A stretch of DNA of 50,185 nucleotides from Paraglomus occultum (GCA_910592205.1 CAJVPJ010000064.1:1-50185); one strand, 5' to 3'; positions 23,856 to 36,693 are shown, counted from the stretch's first letter. Notes: generated by a model from the sequence alone, not told the origin. Program-made: numbers and translations.

Positions 23856-24025
23856 CAGTAACATCAACATCAACATCAACATCAACATCAACAGCAAAAT
23901 CAGCAGCAAAGTAACATCAGCAGCAAAGTAACATCAACAGCAAAGTAACATCAACAGCAACAACAACAACAGCAACAACAACAACAGCAACAACAACAAC
24001 AGCAACAACAACAACAGCAGCAAGC
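23856..24025. repeat. Nested triplet-based repeat (6-, 18- and 15-nt units)
   Basis: Three repeat types lie end to end: a hexamer ATCAAC (about six copies), an 18-nt unit containing CAGCAAAGTAACATCAA (three copies) and a 15-nt unit CAACAACAACAACAG (four copies). All are multiples of three and CA-rich. A pyrimidine-rich tract follows (24026-24080). Confidence 0.85.
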
Positions 24026-25166
24026 ACATTCCTCACTCCCTTCCTCCCTCCCTTACTCCCTTTTTCTCTCCCCCCCCAAAACGTCTGTACAGCACGAGGG
24101 AAAGACGTAAATAATCTCTTCACATTATTTTTTATGCATAATCTCATTACTCAGCTGATAACGATATCATCGGTCCAATACTACGCATGGGCCACAAGTC
24201 AGCTGTGTTTAGGAGTGAGCGTAATAAGTGTAGTGAGTGTGGCACCAATGAGGCGCTGCTATAAACACATATTGATTTTCATATGGGATCAAGTCAAATT
24301 ATCGAACAATGACAAGATCCTCGGAATTTTGTTGATATCAAATGCACATAAGGGTTAAGTGATGTAAAAAAAACGATAACATTATTAATAATAGCTCACC
24401 CCCGAATTGATCACACAAGTGATATAACAATGCGGCTGATGACGCAACTGATAAACACAAGTAACGAGCCTAGCTGTAGATTTATGGGAAATAATCTGCT
24501 GAAAGACTCTCTATCTGGAAAACTGCGCGTGTCAGCCGAACTGTAATGCAAGGCAACGTCGGATATGACTGGAAACTCTACAGTCATTTTTTAAATAGTA
24601 AATCTGTGTATGGCGACGCATACTATACATGTCGAAAAAGTTTACCCGATTTACTAGAAAAGAAAGATGTCCGTTTTTTTTGATAACTGCCTTTTGCTCA
24701 TCACCAAGCTAGTTAGTCCTGTCGAGTCGATTCCTACTTTATACGTCAATATCAGTCTTTTCAACTCACCAGGGAACATGACATAATATGGGGGGTGTTT
24801 AACATTACGTGCATGGCATAACCATCCTTATCATAATTTAGTAATCTCTTTCCGTTCGAGTAGTAATACAGTTATAATCAAAGCGGCGTGCCGTCATCGC
24901 TTATTGTTTCATTGGTGATACCAATGCCAAGTTTGTAAACATCAAAAGCTCCATTATTCTCTGTCTCATATGTCACAGTCAAAAACCATGGGCGCTTTAC
25001 CCAATCACGATGCATCGACTAGCAAGATCAACATTTATTTAATTGACTTTGATGATTATTACTAGCATCGGTAAATTTTAGCTTGCACAATGCCTAGTTC
25101 GCATAAGGGTAATTAATAATCGTCAGATCCGAAACGTAGGAGAGGAGGGGGGGACACTTGAACTAT
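24026..25166. other. Intergenic, no gene recognised
   Basis: A CT-rich tract (24026-24080) is followed by ordinary AT-rich sequence without protein or RNA signatures. Confidence 0.4.
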
Positions 25167-25282
25167 AGTTGGACACTTGTCTCTAACTCTGAGTCACTCT
25201 CACTCACACTCACTCACTCACTCTCTCACTCACTCTCTCTCTCACTCTCTCTAACTCACTCTCACACTCTCTGTGCGGTGTG
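25167..25282. repeat. CACT/CTCT microsatellite
   Basis: A strongly strand-asymmetric pyrimidine tract made of CACT, CTCT and CTCA tetramers. It produces an artificial Ser/Leu/His-rich ORF on the plus strand. Confidence 0.8.
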
Positions 25283-26764
25283 TGCGTGTTTGAGCTTGTG
25301 CTCAAGTTTGATTCATTATTATAATGATAACAGGCGTGATTTACTAATTGTTCCGTCATAAATAGCTAGAGTTTTGCGCAATTGATGCAATGTCTGCACG
25401 TTCGATGCGTATCTTTACAAATTAACCCTATTTTCTCCACAAAATTCTAAAAAATTTCTTTCACATGACGTGATTTCCCGAAAATAATCACAACCATCAG
25501 CCATAGGACAAAGAGTGAGACATTAGTAAGCAAAAAAGCGGTAACGGAAAACACACTGGAATTTTGAAAATAAATTTTTTGAAACATGATTGTCAATGGT
25601 AACAGTTCTTGATTAAGAGTTGGTTTTGTTTCCTCGCTAGAATTAAAACAGTTTAGGCATTTCACTAAATTAAATGTCAAACAAAAACCCATCTAACCAC
25701 GTCCAAACCTTAATCAGCGAAAAAAGAATTAAGAAACGTATTGTATGGCCATGTGACGTATTATAATTTATTTCTTCGCTTCATCAAGAGATTTGTGTAA
25801 TAATCGCCCCGGGATATTCCTCTCATCTTACACTTCACAGGTCTGTTGTGAATGTGACGAATGGGTGTTGTAAATCCGTATTCGTTAGACACGTGAGTGT
25901 CATATGAAATCGTATTCGTTATCATATTAATGTGAGGAACATGACCTGGGCAAATGACCACGCTGTCTTTCAGGGGTTTTATGTTTTAGCAAAAAAAAAA
26001 TAAGAGAATCGAAACGTCTGCCTTTAAAATGTATTGTATTAATGGCTAGTATAGTAAGTGGCCAGCTACATAATAGATTACACATACGAGTAATAGTATT
26101 GATAGCGTTTATATTTATTTACATTGTTTGCTACTGCTTCTGCTGCTGCCACTAAACTGCAATAATAACGTTTAAATATTTACGTCACTCTAATAGAAAT
26201 CCATTCGCGAGATACGTGTAACAGCAATTCTGTTTAACAACTTTGTGACATGCAGATAGAGAATGCTCAAAGCAGTTTGTATGATCCTGGAAATCATTCG
26301 GTTGGTATGAAAATTGCCTTTACACATTTCTTGTGGGTAGGTCATTAAGTAATAGTAAATAAAGACTGCGTGTCACACGGCGCGAAATGATGCAAGACGA
26401 GTCATATATTGCTATTATTACATTATATTCGTGACACCACTGCAGACCCACAACAATAGCATAGAGAATAGGCAAACATCCGATGCCATTGTTCATGCAA
26501 TGATCAAACTACAAATTTGAGAGATAGTTCAAGCGTCGACTGGTTGGTTATGCGGCACGGCACATACTAAAACCAAGAACCGTTTCTCGATAATAGTGAT
26601 GCATGTTGTGACGTCAGCTGGACATTTCTTGTGTCAAAAGGATCCCGATCAATGACCAAACGGTTTTTTTTACGCGTCATGTTCTATCCATTCAATAGCC
26701 GTCGTTGGTCCCAAGACATTCAACTTCCATGTCAATATGCATATCTCAATTCTTACATGTTTCA
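25283..26764. other. Intergenic, promoter side of FANCB-like gene
   Basis: No supported gene. Short minus-strand ORFs at 25447-25692 and 25761-25961 lack recognisable domains. Confidence 0.4.
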
Positions 26765-29675
26765 AGTGTATGTTGACGATGAAAAGTGCTTGAAAGTTAT
26801 TTATTACAAATCAGAACAAAAGAACCAGTGGATAAGTGAAGGCAATATATTTAGCCAGAGACTAGAAAGTAAGTATTCATTTTAACTCGGTGGAGCGCAA
26901 ATTTTAAACGAACAAGGCGCTCGTAACTAATTTATACACATTATACATAAGATCTTGAATGTCCAAAGGTTTTTGGTATTTCTGTCGTTACGGATACAAA
27001 CTTGGGAGTGTAATGTCAGGCTTTGCTTAACAGTTTACAAAAAGACGAATCATGCTGACTCTTTGTTACTACGTGGCTTAGTCTGGCCGTCTTTGCCTTG
27101 ATATGTGACTCGTCGAATACTAAATTCTGTCTATATCGTCTCGGGTACAATCCCCATCATTGGGAAATCACATTACAGAATGAGACGCATGGAGGCGTGT
27201 TACATGGTAAGCACACCACGTTGTTTCAAATAGCACCACACCATCAGCATTTGAACTAATGAAACCTCGTTCTCGCAGATGCAATCATCATGGATGGACC
27301 GACCGTCTCGTTCGTTTATTACGATTCCACGATTTCTTCATCCATGATCTATGATCTCTTTGACGAAAATAATTACTTTGCTATACTCTGGTATCCCAAC
27401 GGAGATTACATATTGACAAAATCTCTTTGCGCACATTCAGTCCACGGAGTCTGGACAAGCCAACAATCTCCCGCGGACGGCGACATCAATTGCGATTCTC
27501 ATCACAAGGGTATCTATTTGGTTTATTGCCCGTTGAATGATTCCTGCGTGAAAACAGTATCTTTTATCGACGAAGTATCGGCAGACGATGTAATGCATCT
27601 AAGCAGGATTCCCGGGACTTTTTCGAGGAATGCAACGCATATTGTGGTTTCTCTGGGATTGGGAGGAATGGATGCCTTGGTCTGGATTGCGTCAACGCGC
27701 GGACAGGTCGTATGCTTGCGTCTTGCTACAAGAGAACAAACTTTTCTGAATGTTGTTAATACTCTTTGGTGTCATGATTTTCCTGCTATGCCAATATGGC
27801 TGTATGTATTACGCGATTCGGCAAATAACTCGGTTTTTACACAAGTGATGGGGTTAATTGACAGAGTGTCTTTGACTTGTTTAGGAAAGAAGTACATTTA
27901 ACAAACGCCTGTGGAGCAAGCGTATCTGCATTAATAGTTAAATTGCAGGATGGCAAATATGTATTAATGGATTCGGAAAGCGGCGAGCGACAGAAAGGTA
28001 CGCATCTTTTGTTGAGTCTCCATCTCTCCGTCGTGTCTCGCGTAAAAGTTAATATTCGTCATTGATCTCGACACAGGGTTTCTTGAGAACGTGCAGCTAG
28101 CTGTTACATCCGCATCTTCTGGATACGATGAAATCGTTGTCATGTCAACGTCTCGCGCAGACAGTCTATATCCGTCATCATGGACATCAATTTCATCTAT
28201 ACACGAGTTTATTGACAACAAGGCTTCGGCTATATCTGATACAGGTGGTTTTTTTTACAATGGAGTTGCCAGAGTCAGGTTATTATAAACTTTGCCTAAT
28301 TGTCATTGTTTAAGCAGAAGTTGAAGAAACCGATATTACCCACTTGAGATCTGTCTTGGATTCCCTCAAGACGCGAGTATACGAGGGTGAAGCGAAAATC
28401 AGAAGATTACAGCTTATGGTGCACTATCGAATATTTTGCAACAAGCTTAATTTGTCCGCGATTGCAAGCTAACGCGATCTATATCGTTTTGGACGCGAAG
28501 ATTCAGAGAAAAATAGACATCATATTGACGTGTGAAGAAATCTTGGCATCTATGGCTTCCTTCTTTGTACAGAATTACTCCCAGAAATTACAAGTTCGAA
28601 GAAAAGGATTAAAATATTCGAGTCACGTCCAACTTGGATTATTCCCCTTAATATCAACAAATAAAGCTTACGACATTGCTATGCAGACAGAATCGTGCCA
28701 GACTCAATCTGACTGCGTCGCAGATCCACTGATTGAGGTTATTGAAGCCAAGGTGTCATCTTCAGAAACAATGACAGCAGGACAGCTCGTCTTTGAAATA
28801 ACAGTTAGAAATTCCAGCAGGTACTTTCAACATTTATATGAAAGTTCATGCTTTCTCTATATTTACTCTATTGTTTCACAACCATACTTTTAGCAAAGAT
28901 GTATCTTCTCTCTATTTGATCCCACATATAAGTTATGTTGGAATAGTGCTCACGTCGATTATCAAATCGCGATCACACTGCATATTGTCGTTGGCGCCGG
29001 GCGAAGTTGTAACCTTGTCATCAGTAATTGATTTATCGCTAGATGCCATAGTCAGCAATTGTGACTTTGGACTGGGAATCTTGTTTAAGAGTATTGAGGA
29101 TCTGAGTAGTGAGCAGCACTGGAAATGGATCTTGGTTGAAGATCTAAAGTTTACTGCGGCTTCGCTTTGTCGTAAGTATGTAATATCGAATATTTTGAGC
29201 GATTTATTCTCAATGCAGGACACTAATGAACCTCTTAGACGATGAACTAAGATACCCGTCTGTGCTCAACGTCGATATTTGCACGGTGAAAAACTCTAAA
29301 CGTAACGAAATGAGCTTGTCCATTTTGCCATATTTGTTTGAACAGAGTTTCAATATTTACGAATCTCTGGTAAGTGAACAAAACTTTGCCCAGCCTACTA
29401 TTTATCGTATTGGAAACTACCGGACACTGAATATTTGTTAATTATCAAAGACGCTACATGCGGACGAACAATGTTATAGATCGGCAGATGATTCGTGTCA
29501 TCTAACACTCTCCCGATCAAGCGCAAGCACGAGCACAAGTACTGGCGCACACGGAACCGATCCGCTTGATTCCCAAGTGACCACTCCAACTCTAACCATT
29601 CGTGGTCGTAACGACGAACAGGTGATACGAGTATTACAAACTATAGGCAACATGCTGCCAGAAGATATCCTTTAA
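26765..29675 (+). CDS. FANCB-like Fanconi anaemia core-complex protein
   Basis: Exons from 27082 join in frame with GT-AG introns: 27082-27206, 27279-27805, 27865-27997, 28077-28244, 28318-28386, 28469-28820, 28894-29175, 29219-29369 and 29451-29675 (about 677 codons). An earlier exon near 26765-26871 reads VDDEKCLKVIYYKSEQKN, but its join is unresolved. The order resembles animal FANCB: NTKFCLYRLGY followed by VLHDAIIMDGPTVSFVY, propeller-like strands (ALVWIASTRGQVVCLRL), a central helix (LRSVLDSLKTRVYE), an immunoglobulin-like segment (FEITVRNSS, LAPGEVVTLSSVIDLS) and a final helix (VIRVLQTIGNMLPEDIL). FANCB joins FAAP100 and FANCL in the core-complex ubiquitin ligase for interstrand crosslink repair. 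FAAP100 has a similar architecture and is the main alternative. Confidence 0.55.
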
Positions 29676-30780
29676 TAGAATTTGACATTATGAATAGTCT
29701 ATTTCCCAACAAAAGCCTTAACCCGGATGCCTATTATACGTCTTGCAATGTGTTTTCCCGACCCCATGCATTCTTCGAAACATATGTTTGATCGAATGAG
29801 TAATGTTCTGTCGGTATTGCAATTAGTGGTGAATCACAGCAACTGGGCAACAGAAACTACGAAAAGAGATGACACAAAAGCCAGCGCAAAATTGGTTGAC
29901 GTAAAATGCTTGTTCTGTTCCGTAATCGGAAGGTGGCTTGCCAGCACATAGGTGATATTGATAATTAATGAATAACAGAAGATTATAATTAATTTACTCT
30001 GGAAACCCAAACGTGACGGTGCCATGTCGAGTAACATCAAAACCCGATATTTCCAAACGATAGAGTCTCTATTATTCTTGGATTCTGTGAATCAATGATT
30101 CGCAAACCATAAACATGAGATTTTCCTACCTTGAATATAATAAAATCATCAAGTCTTCTCTGTCCCGTTCACAGGGTGAATAAATGACGCGCTTAAAGGT
30201 ATACGATTTGTTTTTAAACAGCGAAAATAATATGACACGTTTCGTTTAACTATAAGAAATGTATTTGATTATAGTCTTGCGTTCTAACATTTATTTAATA
30301 TGTCTGAATTAAATAAAACGTAATAACGTTTAAGAATTACGTCCAGTATGGTTACTGTAAAAAGCAAGTACCGCATTATTGTTTAAGCATGCTTAATCAT
30401 ACTTCTCTGACCGGCTCTTGGTTTAAAAAAGACAGAGTTTGTATTTTATAACATTATCATTGCTCTGACTGGTAAATATGATTCCACGTCACGCAAAATC
30501 GGTGGGTCTTACGGTTTCTAATGTTCGTTTTTCGTTTTTTTTTTAGGAAAAAAAAAACCAGTAACAAGAGGCGCGCTCGTACCATACTATTGTTAGCATT
30601 AATCATCCAAATAATTGTACTAATAGATTTTAGTTAAACATCCAATTACCAATGTGATACATTCCAATCATTTGTGGCGCATGCCCACGTGCCGTTTTGT
30701 GCCGCATAAATCACCACCCCACAAAAAATTTTTCTGCCAGAAAAAACATTTGACTTTCGGTTAGAAAAAAAAGCAAGGGC
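29676..30780. other. Intergenic between FANCB-like and RPS28 genes
   Basis: A 75-codon open stretch at 29727-29951 follows the FANCB-like stop and could be a 3' UTR or a missed exon. A T10/A10 inverted repeat lies near 30534-30558. The last ~120 bp before RPS28 contain GCATGCCCACGTGCC, a possible ribosomal-protein promoter element. Confidence 0.4.
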
Positions 30781-31050
30781 ATGGTATGCAATAATCTGCT
30801 CTTATGGCTTCCTTTCAATCAACACTTGCTAATTACTTTTTGATAGGATACCACCAAACAACCCGTAAAACTTGCCAAAGTTATTAAAGTCCTTGGCCGA
30901 ACTGGCTCTCGGGGTGGTGTCACTCAAGTCCGCGTCGAATTTATGGACGATACAACCCGTTCTATCATCCGCAACGTAAAAGGTCCAGTCCGTGAAAATG
31001 ACATACTATGTCTACTGGAATCGGAACGAGAAGCGAGAAGACTTCGTTGA
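30781..31050 (+). CDS. RPS28: 40S ribosomal protein S28 (eS28)
   Basis: Complete two-exon gene of 68 residues, found by joining a 3-nt exon (ATG, 30781-30783) to 30847-31050 across a 63-nt intron with a GTATGC donor. The protein begins [20 protein letters not shown], continues [16 protein letters not shown] and ends [17 protein letters not shown], the near-invariant eS28 sequence and length. It is a component of the small ribosomal subunit head. Having the intron directly after the start codon is typical of fungal ribosomal-protein genes. It lies tail to tail with the LETM1-domain gene. Confidence 0.97.
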
Positions 31051-31227
31051 GTCAATCACGGGAGCGTTTATTGTGTCGACCTATGTATTTTGACAATTAC
31101 GGTATCTAACAAAATATATTAAAGATTGTGTTTCTCGGGGGAACTAAAAGGCGAGTTTATTTAAGAACTAATGTTCGATTTTAATGGGTTGCTGGTAATT
31201 CTTTACGGAAACATTAGAGTACAAGGT

Positions 31228-32741
31228 TCAGGTCGTGGCAATTACGTCCGAGTTTCGTTGTTGATATTTTGCATTGTACAAGAGTGTCCTACTGAATAGT
31301 AGTAGTTCATCCTGTATTTCTGGGTTCTGATGCAAATGCAATGTGATCCAATGTTTTAGCGCTAAGCGCAAGTGGTTATCGGGAACGTCAATAGATTTAC
31401 TGCAAAAACGATAATAATATCACTGAATCAAAGTACAAATAATAGGACAAGTCATGGAGAGATGTGCGAAGTACTTACATTCCTCGTTCCTCACTTGCTT
31501 GCCTAAGTTCATCGAGTGTCAATGTTTTTATTCCTTCCTTTGCAATTAGCTTGTTTAGAAATTGAGAAATCATAACATTAATATTTGCAGAGGATGCCCT
31601 AATCACTACATGGAGAGAAGGGACAAACCATGTCATCGCCAAACAGGTAATCGAGATGATTCTCTAATCTACGTTTTAGCATCTTCTTTGTACCAAACCG
31701 ACTCAATCCCATAAACCTATATATAACACGTTGAAATCTATTAACAACAACTATCAGAACAAAAGACTATTTCCTGCCTTTTTTTTACCTGCAAAAGTCA
31801 ACCAAGAGCTGCCTGGGAAATTTCGCGAAATATAGTTTATCGCCTATCTGACGACTCAATCGTACGACGCTTGATATGTCTTGGAAATCTCTTCTGGCTA
31901 TCTACAATCAAATGACCATTCGTTAGTTGTGTGTAAGACTTGGACCTTTTATTACGCGAACAAACAGTTGACATACCCCACCATCTGATATTGCAAGCAT
32001 TTTATCGTATATAGCCTGTCGAGTTTCATGGATTTTCCGTCTACGCTTTTCCTATGTAAAAATGATAGTCAGCCAACATTTATCAAAGTAAAAAAGGGTA
32101 ATTGTCTTCCAACACATACCAATTGTGCAGGTAGAATACACGTGCTTGGTATCAACCCCGGTGCAAAATAGATGACAAACGGTATAGCTTCCGGAATGAT
32201 AATTAACATCAGACCAAATGGAAGTAACCGTTTCATATCTCTCCGCGTTGTCCTGATCTGATGTAAACGTCAAAGGATAATGATTCTAGTACGCTTGGTC
32301 TTTGTATGCGAGCGACACAGCTTCTTGTCCGCAAGCCACGACTCTACTGCACGTGTCAGACATGATGTTCTCACCAGTTGAATTTCTCTCCGATTCAAAT
32401 CGGAAAACTCTTTGCGAAATTTTCGTACCAGAGCAGCGGATAATCTGTAATTTGCGAAAAGCTGCTTTATTCCATTCTTATAAAATATCGCCATTTCCTT
32501 GGCGCGCGCAAAGTAGCCTTTTTTCTTTGTATCAGTGGATGGATCATTTGTGGGGATATTCGTAGTGTAAAATCGGAAAGGTAATGTGATCGTAGTTGGG
32601 CTAAGACAGAGCAAGAGAGATCATGTATAAAGAATAATTACGAATTTAACAAAGGGCGGACTGATACAAAATGACATACCCCTTGATGTATTTTCTACCG
32701 GGCTGTAGTCTGATGTGCTGACAAAGTGCCTCTCTATGCAT
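31228..32741 (-). CDS. LETM1-domain mitochondrial inner-membrane protein
   Basis: Eight exons (32680-32741, 32375-32600, 32120-32257, 31977-32051, 31789-31901, 31629-31716, 31479-31549, 31228-31399) join in frame to about 314 residues. An N-terminal presequence (MHREALCQHIRLQPGRKY) is followed by GIKQLFANYRLSAAL and LNRREIQLIRTTRRDMKRL. A single membrane segment follows near residues 107-130 (LPFGLMLIIIPEAIPFVIYF), then PGLIPST. The ribosome-binding-like domain has RRLENHLDYLFGDDM, LIAKEGIKTLTLDELRQASE and ERG. LETM1 proteins support K+/H+ exchange and inner-membrane ribosome contact. At 314 residues this is a short member, nearer LETMD1-like forms than yeast Mdm38, and it lacks the long C-terminal coiled coil and EF-hand. 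Confidence 0.88.
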
Positions 32742-33869
32742 TATTTAGAAACAATCTCGTTAATCAGATTCGATCTTTTCATTTTGTGAGTGACTCGTTC
32801 ACTTTCGATAGTTAGGTTCGCATACCGTATAAAAAGTCCAAAACGGGGTGTCATGTTCTCAAGCACGGGTAACTTTCCTAAACGTTCTCTATAAAGTGTA
32901 CACTCTCCCTCTATTTATATTCTTAATCTTTGAGATAATAAAATTACAGCACGTGCATGAAAATAATTTCTGCCAAAACACGTGACTATGATTGTCTGGA
33001 GAGAAAGTTTTTACTAACAAAGCCAAGATTAAAAATGACTAGTCAAATTCATCACATTAGTTATCCTACTCGTAATCCATAGTACGATCTGAAAAGGCTG
33101 TATGACCCAATATTAATATTTTCTGTTTCATCAGTTGATGCTGTTGGAAGTGCTGATGACATCAATATAACAAATTTACTGCTTCAAATTCCAGCCTATT
33201 AACTAAATACTTTCTTATACACACGTACTTGTATGGTTTAGAAATTTATCCGATTTAACAAACCGTAATTACAATGATGCATGAGCTCATATTAATATGG
33301 CGCGTTATTCAACCATGAGATAACAATCATCAAATGTGACGTCTTTTAATGTTCGTTCTTCTAGAACAATCATTCAAGCCAATGTTTTGAGAATCAATAA
33401 TCTTTTCCAGAATAGCCTTTGCACGAAAAACATTGGACATCTAATAGTTATAGAGTGTGTTGAACTGTTGGTTTCGAAACATCCACTCACAATGCCATTG
33501 ACTGGAAGACTTCAAAGTTCGTACTATTGAGGTTGGCGTTTTTTCCCAACATCTCGAATAAGGAATTAAATATTATTAATAAAAACTGAAACAAGTCTGA
33601 AAAAAGTTCCTCCTTGCTCGAACTGTTCCTGTTTCACTTCTGTATGTGGGGTGGCTGAAAAGTAATGCGAAATATCCTTATGTTCAAATAAACCTTTTCA
33701 TTCCTTAAAGTAGTAATGTAACCTACACCCAATCCTCAAACAATCTATGGTACTCGTCTTTTGATATACTCAAAGTAATTGAAAAAAACGGAACGAAAAA
33801 GGAATATATTTTATATATAAGGCATGCGTGTTGCATTACCGAAGCATATGTTGTAAGAGGTCACCATAA

Positions 33870-34170
33870 ATTATAAATCATACCCTATTAGATACTGTAT
33901 GTAATTAAATCATGCCATAAAATCGTACCATTATATCGTTAATAAATTTGTTAAAGAAATTTCAGACCTGAATGCTAATACTAATAAACCGAATCGTACT
34001 AATTATACCATTAAAATGCATACTAATACCCATAAACTAAAATTATATGCCGTTAAGCCATACAGTAAAACAAATTAAATTATACGAGTAAGCTAATCGT
34101 ATATTAAACGTCGATTAAACGAGTCGTACCATAAATTATACGATTAGAACGCGCGTACCATAATATTAAG
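33870..34170. repeat. Degenerate AT-rich repeat patch (CGTACCATAAATTA type)
   Basis: Strings such as CGTACCATAAATTATACG, CGTACCATTATATCG, CGTACTAATTATACCATTA and CGTACCATAATATTA recur on an AT-only background, several partly palindromic. Looks like an old tandem or foldback repeat; unit length is unclear. Confidence 0.4.
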
Positions 34171-36693
34171 CAAGTTTGCAAACAATTTAGTCTTTCCGTC
34201 ATGATTATGTCTGTGAGGTATAACCTTGGAGTGCAGACAGATGTGGGATGTTCAAAATGGATTCTTCAGAATGTTAGTTTCATTGTATAAACACTCAGAT
34301 AAATGCTTTACATTCTGGAAATAGGTGCTTAATCAATTTTCCACTAATACTAAGTTCTTGTTCATGCATCACTTTAATTTTTTTGGGGTTCCTTGATCAT
34401 TTCACTTTTTAAATAAGTTTGATAGCATCGTTGTTTAATGCAGTGTTCTTTATCATAATAATGATAACCATGTGATTGGTATCAATGATCATGTGACGAC
34501 GGGTAAAATAGGATTACCTATATTAGTATACGAGAAATAGGGTTTAACTGAGTATACGTTTCCCGGAGATAGGGGCTTCAAAAAAATTTTCAAGAGAAAA
34601 TTTGCTGAATCATGTGAAGCGTTCAAGCTTTCTAGATCTAAGCAGGACATATTTTCAATGGCTCAGCTGAAAGTAATGAACGGTGGAGAAATAACTACCA
34701 GCCGATGCCTTAAAATAAAAAGCCAAAATAAGAAAACTTTTTCGGAACGGCGTACAGTACATGCTGCAAAACAACAGTAGATTGTGTGAAAAATTGAGTA
34801 CAGCTGGATTAAATACGGTTCAGTGTTATGGCAATCGAGTTTTTGGTGCTAGTGACTTAAATTTTAATTCTGTGGTGGAAATTTTCTTTAAAAATGAATA
34901 ATTTGCAAAAAACTGGCATTTTTTAAAGCAGTTAATTCTGGAATAGTCAAAGCTCAAATATAAATAATGGTTTTACTGAATTTAGTTTATTAATATTAAA
35001 AACCAGAAAAGCACGTGTTTCTGAGATTATAAACTTTTAATAAATATAATAGACAAGAATATTTATTATAATATTTGTCATTTGTCAGAGATAAATTTAA
35101 ATACATTACTTGTCCAAGCCAGTAAAAATGTAGTTGAGTAATTTTTATAGTAAATTAAAAAAATACTGAGTAACATAATTAACTCTTAATTCTGACTAGT
35201 TAATGGCAAAATACAATAGTATTTTACAACAACTTTACAGCAACTATTCAGCAAACGTTTGTTTTTTACTTTTATTAAGTTGGTTCTAGCTTAACTTGGG
35301 AGTTTTTATTTTTGTTTTGTAGCAGACTTCGGGGTCTCTTAGTGTTAGTGTTTCAGCAAGTGTTTATCTTCCATAATGCCTCTCGAATTGACATTTTTTG
35401 TAGGTCTAAATTGCCTTTACCATTTTGCAAAAAAAAAAATAGTGCTCACTAAAATTCAGATGCACAATGGTAATTATCGTAGATTGTAATGCAGTCCTTT
35501 TATTCTTTTTTAAAATCTTGTGACACTTTTCTCCTAAATATCGACGAATATAAAATTGTAACAAATTTCCCCCCTCTTTTATTTCTGCATTAATTTTTCT
35601 AATACTTTGCTAAATTTGTTGATGATTATCATTGGGAAGTGGTTTTTGGTAGAAATTTTGTGTACTAATACCCCAAAGCAGATTCATTATAAGTAATCTA
35701 AGACATTTCTCGAAAATTTGGCATCATTACTTTTAAAAAATAAAGGGCAAAATTTTTTCTTGTCGTGTTAGAATTTTTGGTCTCATGGTAAAGTTAATGC
35801 TGATCAGTGTTATATTATTATTTTTTGTATAAAGATAAGCTATGCTATAATTTATATCCAGCTCGGCCCAACTTCAATGTTACTCCCATTCTTGATGATA
35901 TTAAGTTAAACCCGTAATTTAACAAGTCCTCTGTAAGTCACAGCTGTGAAATCATTAGTCAAAGTAGTAATTTTCGGTCACAACACCCATTTTGTTTACA
36001 TTATAAAAGGTTTGTTAGGCACGTGGTTTTTGATATTAATATGTTGGGTTTCTACGGGCCATTGGATCAATCCCGATTGGCCGACTTACCGAGATTGTAG
36101 GGTGATAACTCAGAGTCTGATCTGTAGCACATCAAAAGTGTCGGTTACAATTATTAACACGCACTTTATTCATTATACACTAGGGTAGGCAGATACAAGT
36201 GAAAGACTACTGGTGTTTCGAGGTCTTTATTGGCATGAAAGACCACTGGATGCCTATGTGCAAAATAAAGACTTCAAAACTCCACTGATACCGACCAATC
36301 GAACGTCGACAGCATGCTGGATATGTCAATCAACTCGACACGTCATTTATCTGTGATTTTGATTATTGGTAAAATATGAACAGATGTTGTTTCTATACTG
36401 TAGACAATATAGTCTGTATAGCAAATGCGGTAGTAAAAGTATTAGCAAAAGCTAATGTTTGTAACGGGGCCTAAAATAATCCCTGGGGCTTAGCAATTTA
36501 CTACTCTACTAAATTCGGAACGTTCTACAAAGAATGCCAACTGCATACGTTCGTTCGTGTTCACTCTTGTAGACGTTTCGTGAAAAAAAAAAGGAATTTT
36601 TTTGGGCAAAATAATGATCGCCCGCATGCGGCAGACATCACGTCGGAGTTGATCTCCCAGAAAACAATGATTTAGAGGACTTTGAATTATCTG

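Noticed and set aside
23649-24147. Minus ORFs rich in Val/Ala and Leu/Met repeats
   Set aside because: They are simply the triplet microsatellite read in other frames, with no other protein signature.
25158-25361. Ser/Leu/His-rich plus-strand ORF
   Set aside because: Produced by the CACT/CTCT microsatellite.
27806-29218. Apparent frameshifts or 28-32-nt introns in the FANCB-like gene
   Set aside because: Other GT-AG choices give in-phase introns of 59 nt (27806-27864), 82 nt (28387-28468) and 43 nt (29176-29218), so no lesion is needed.
29727-29951. 74-residue ORF just after the FANCB-like stop
   Set aside because: No splice donor before the stop links it in phase; it may be 3' UTR, so it was not added to the gene.
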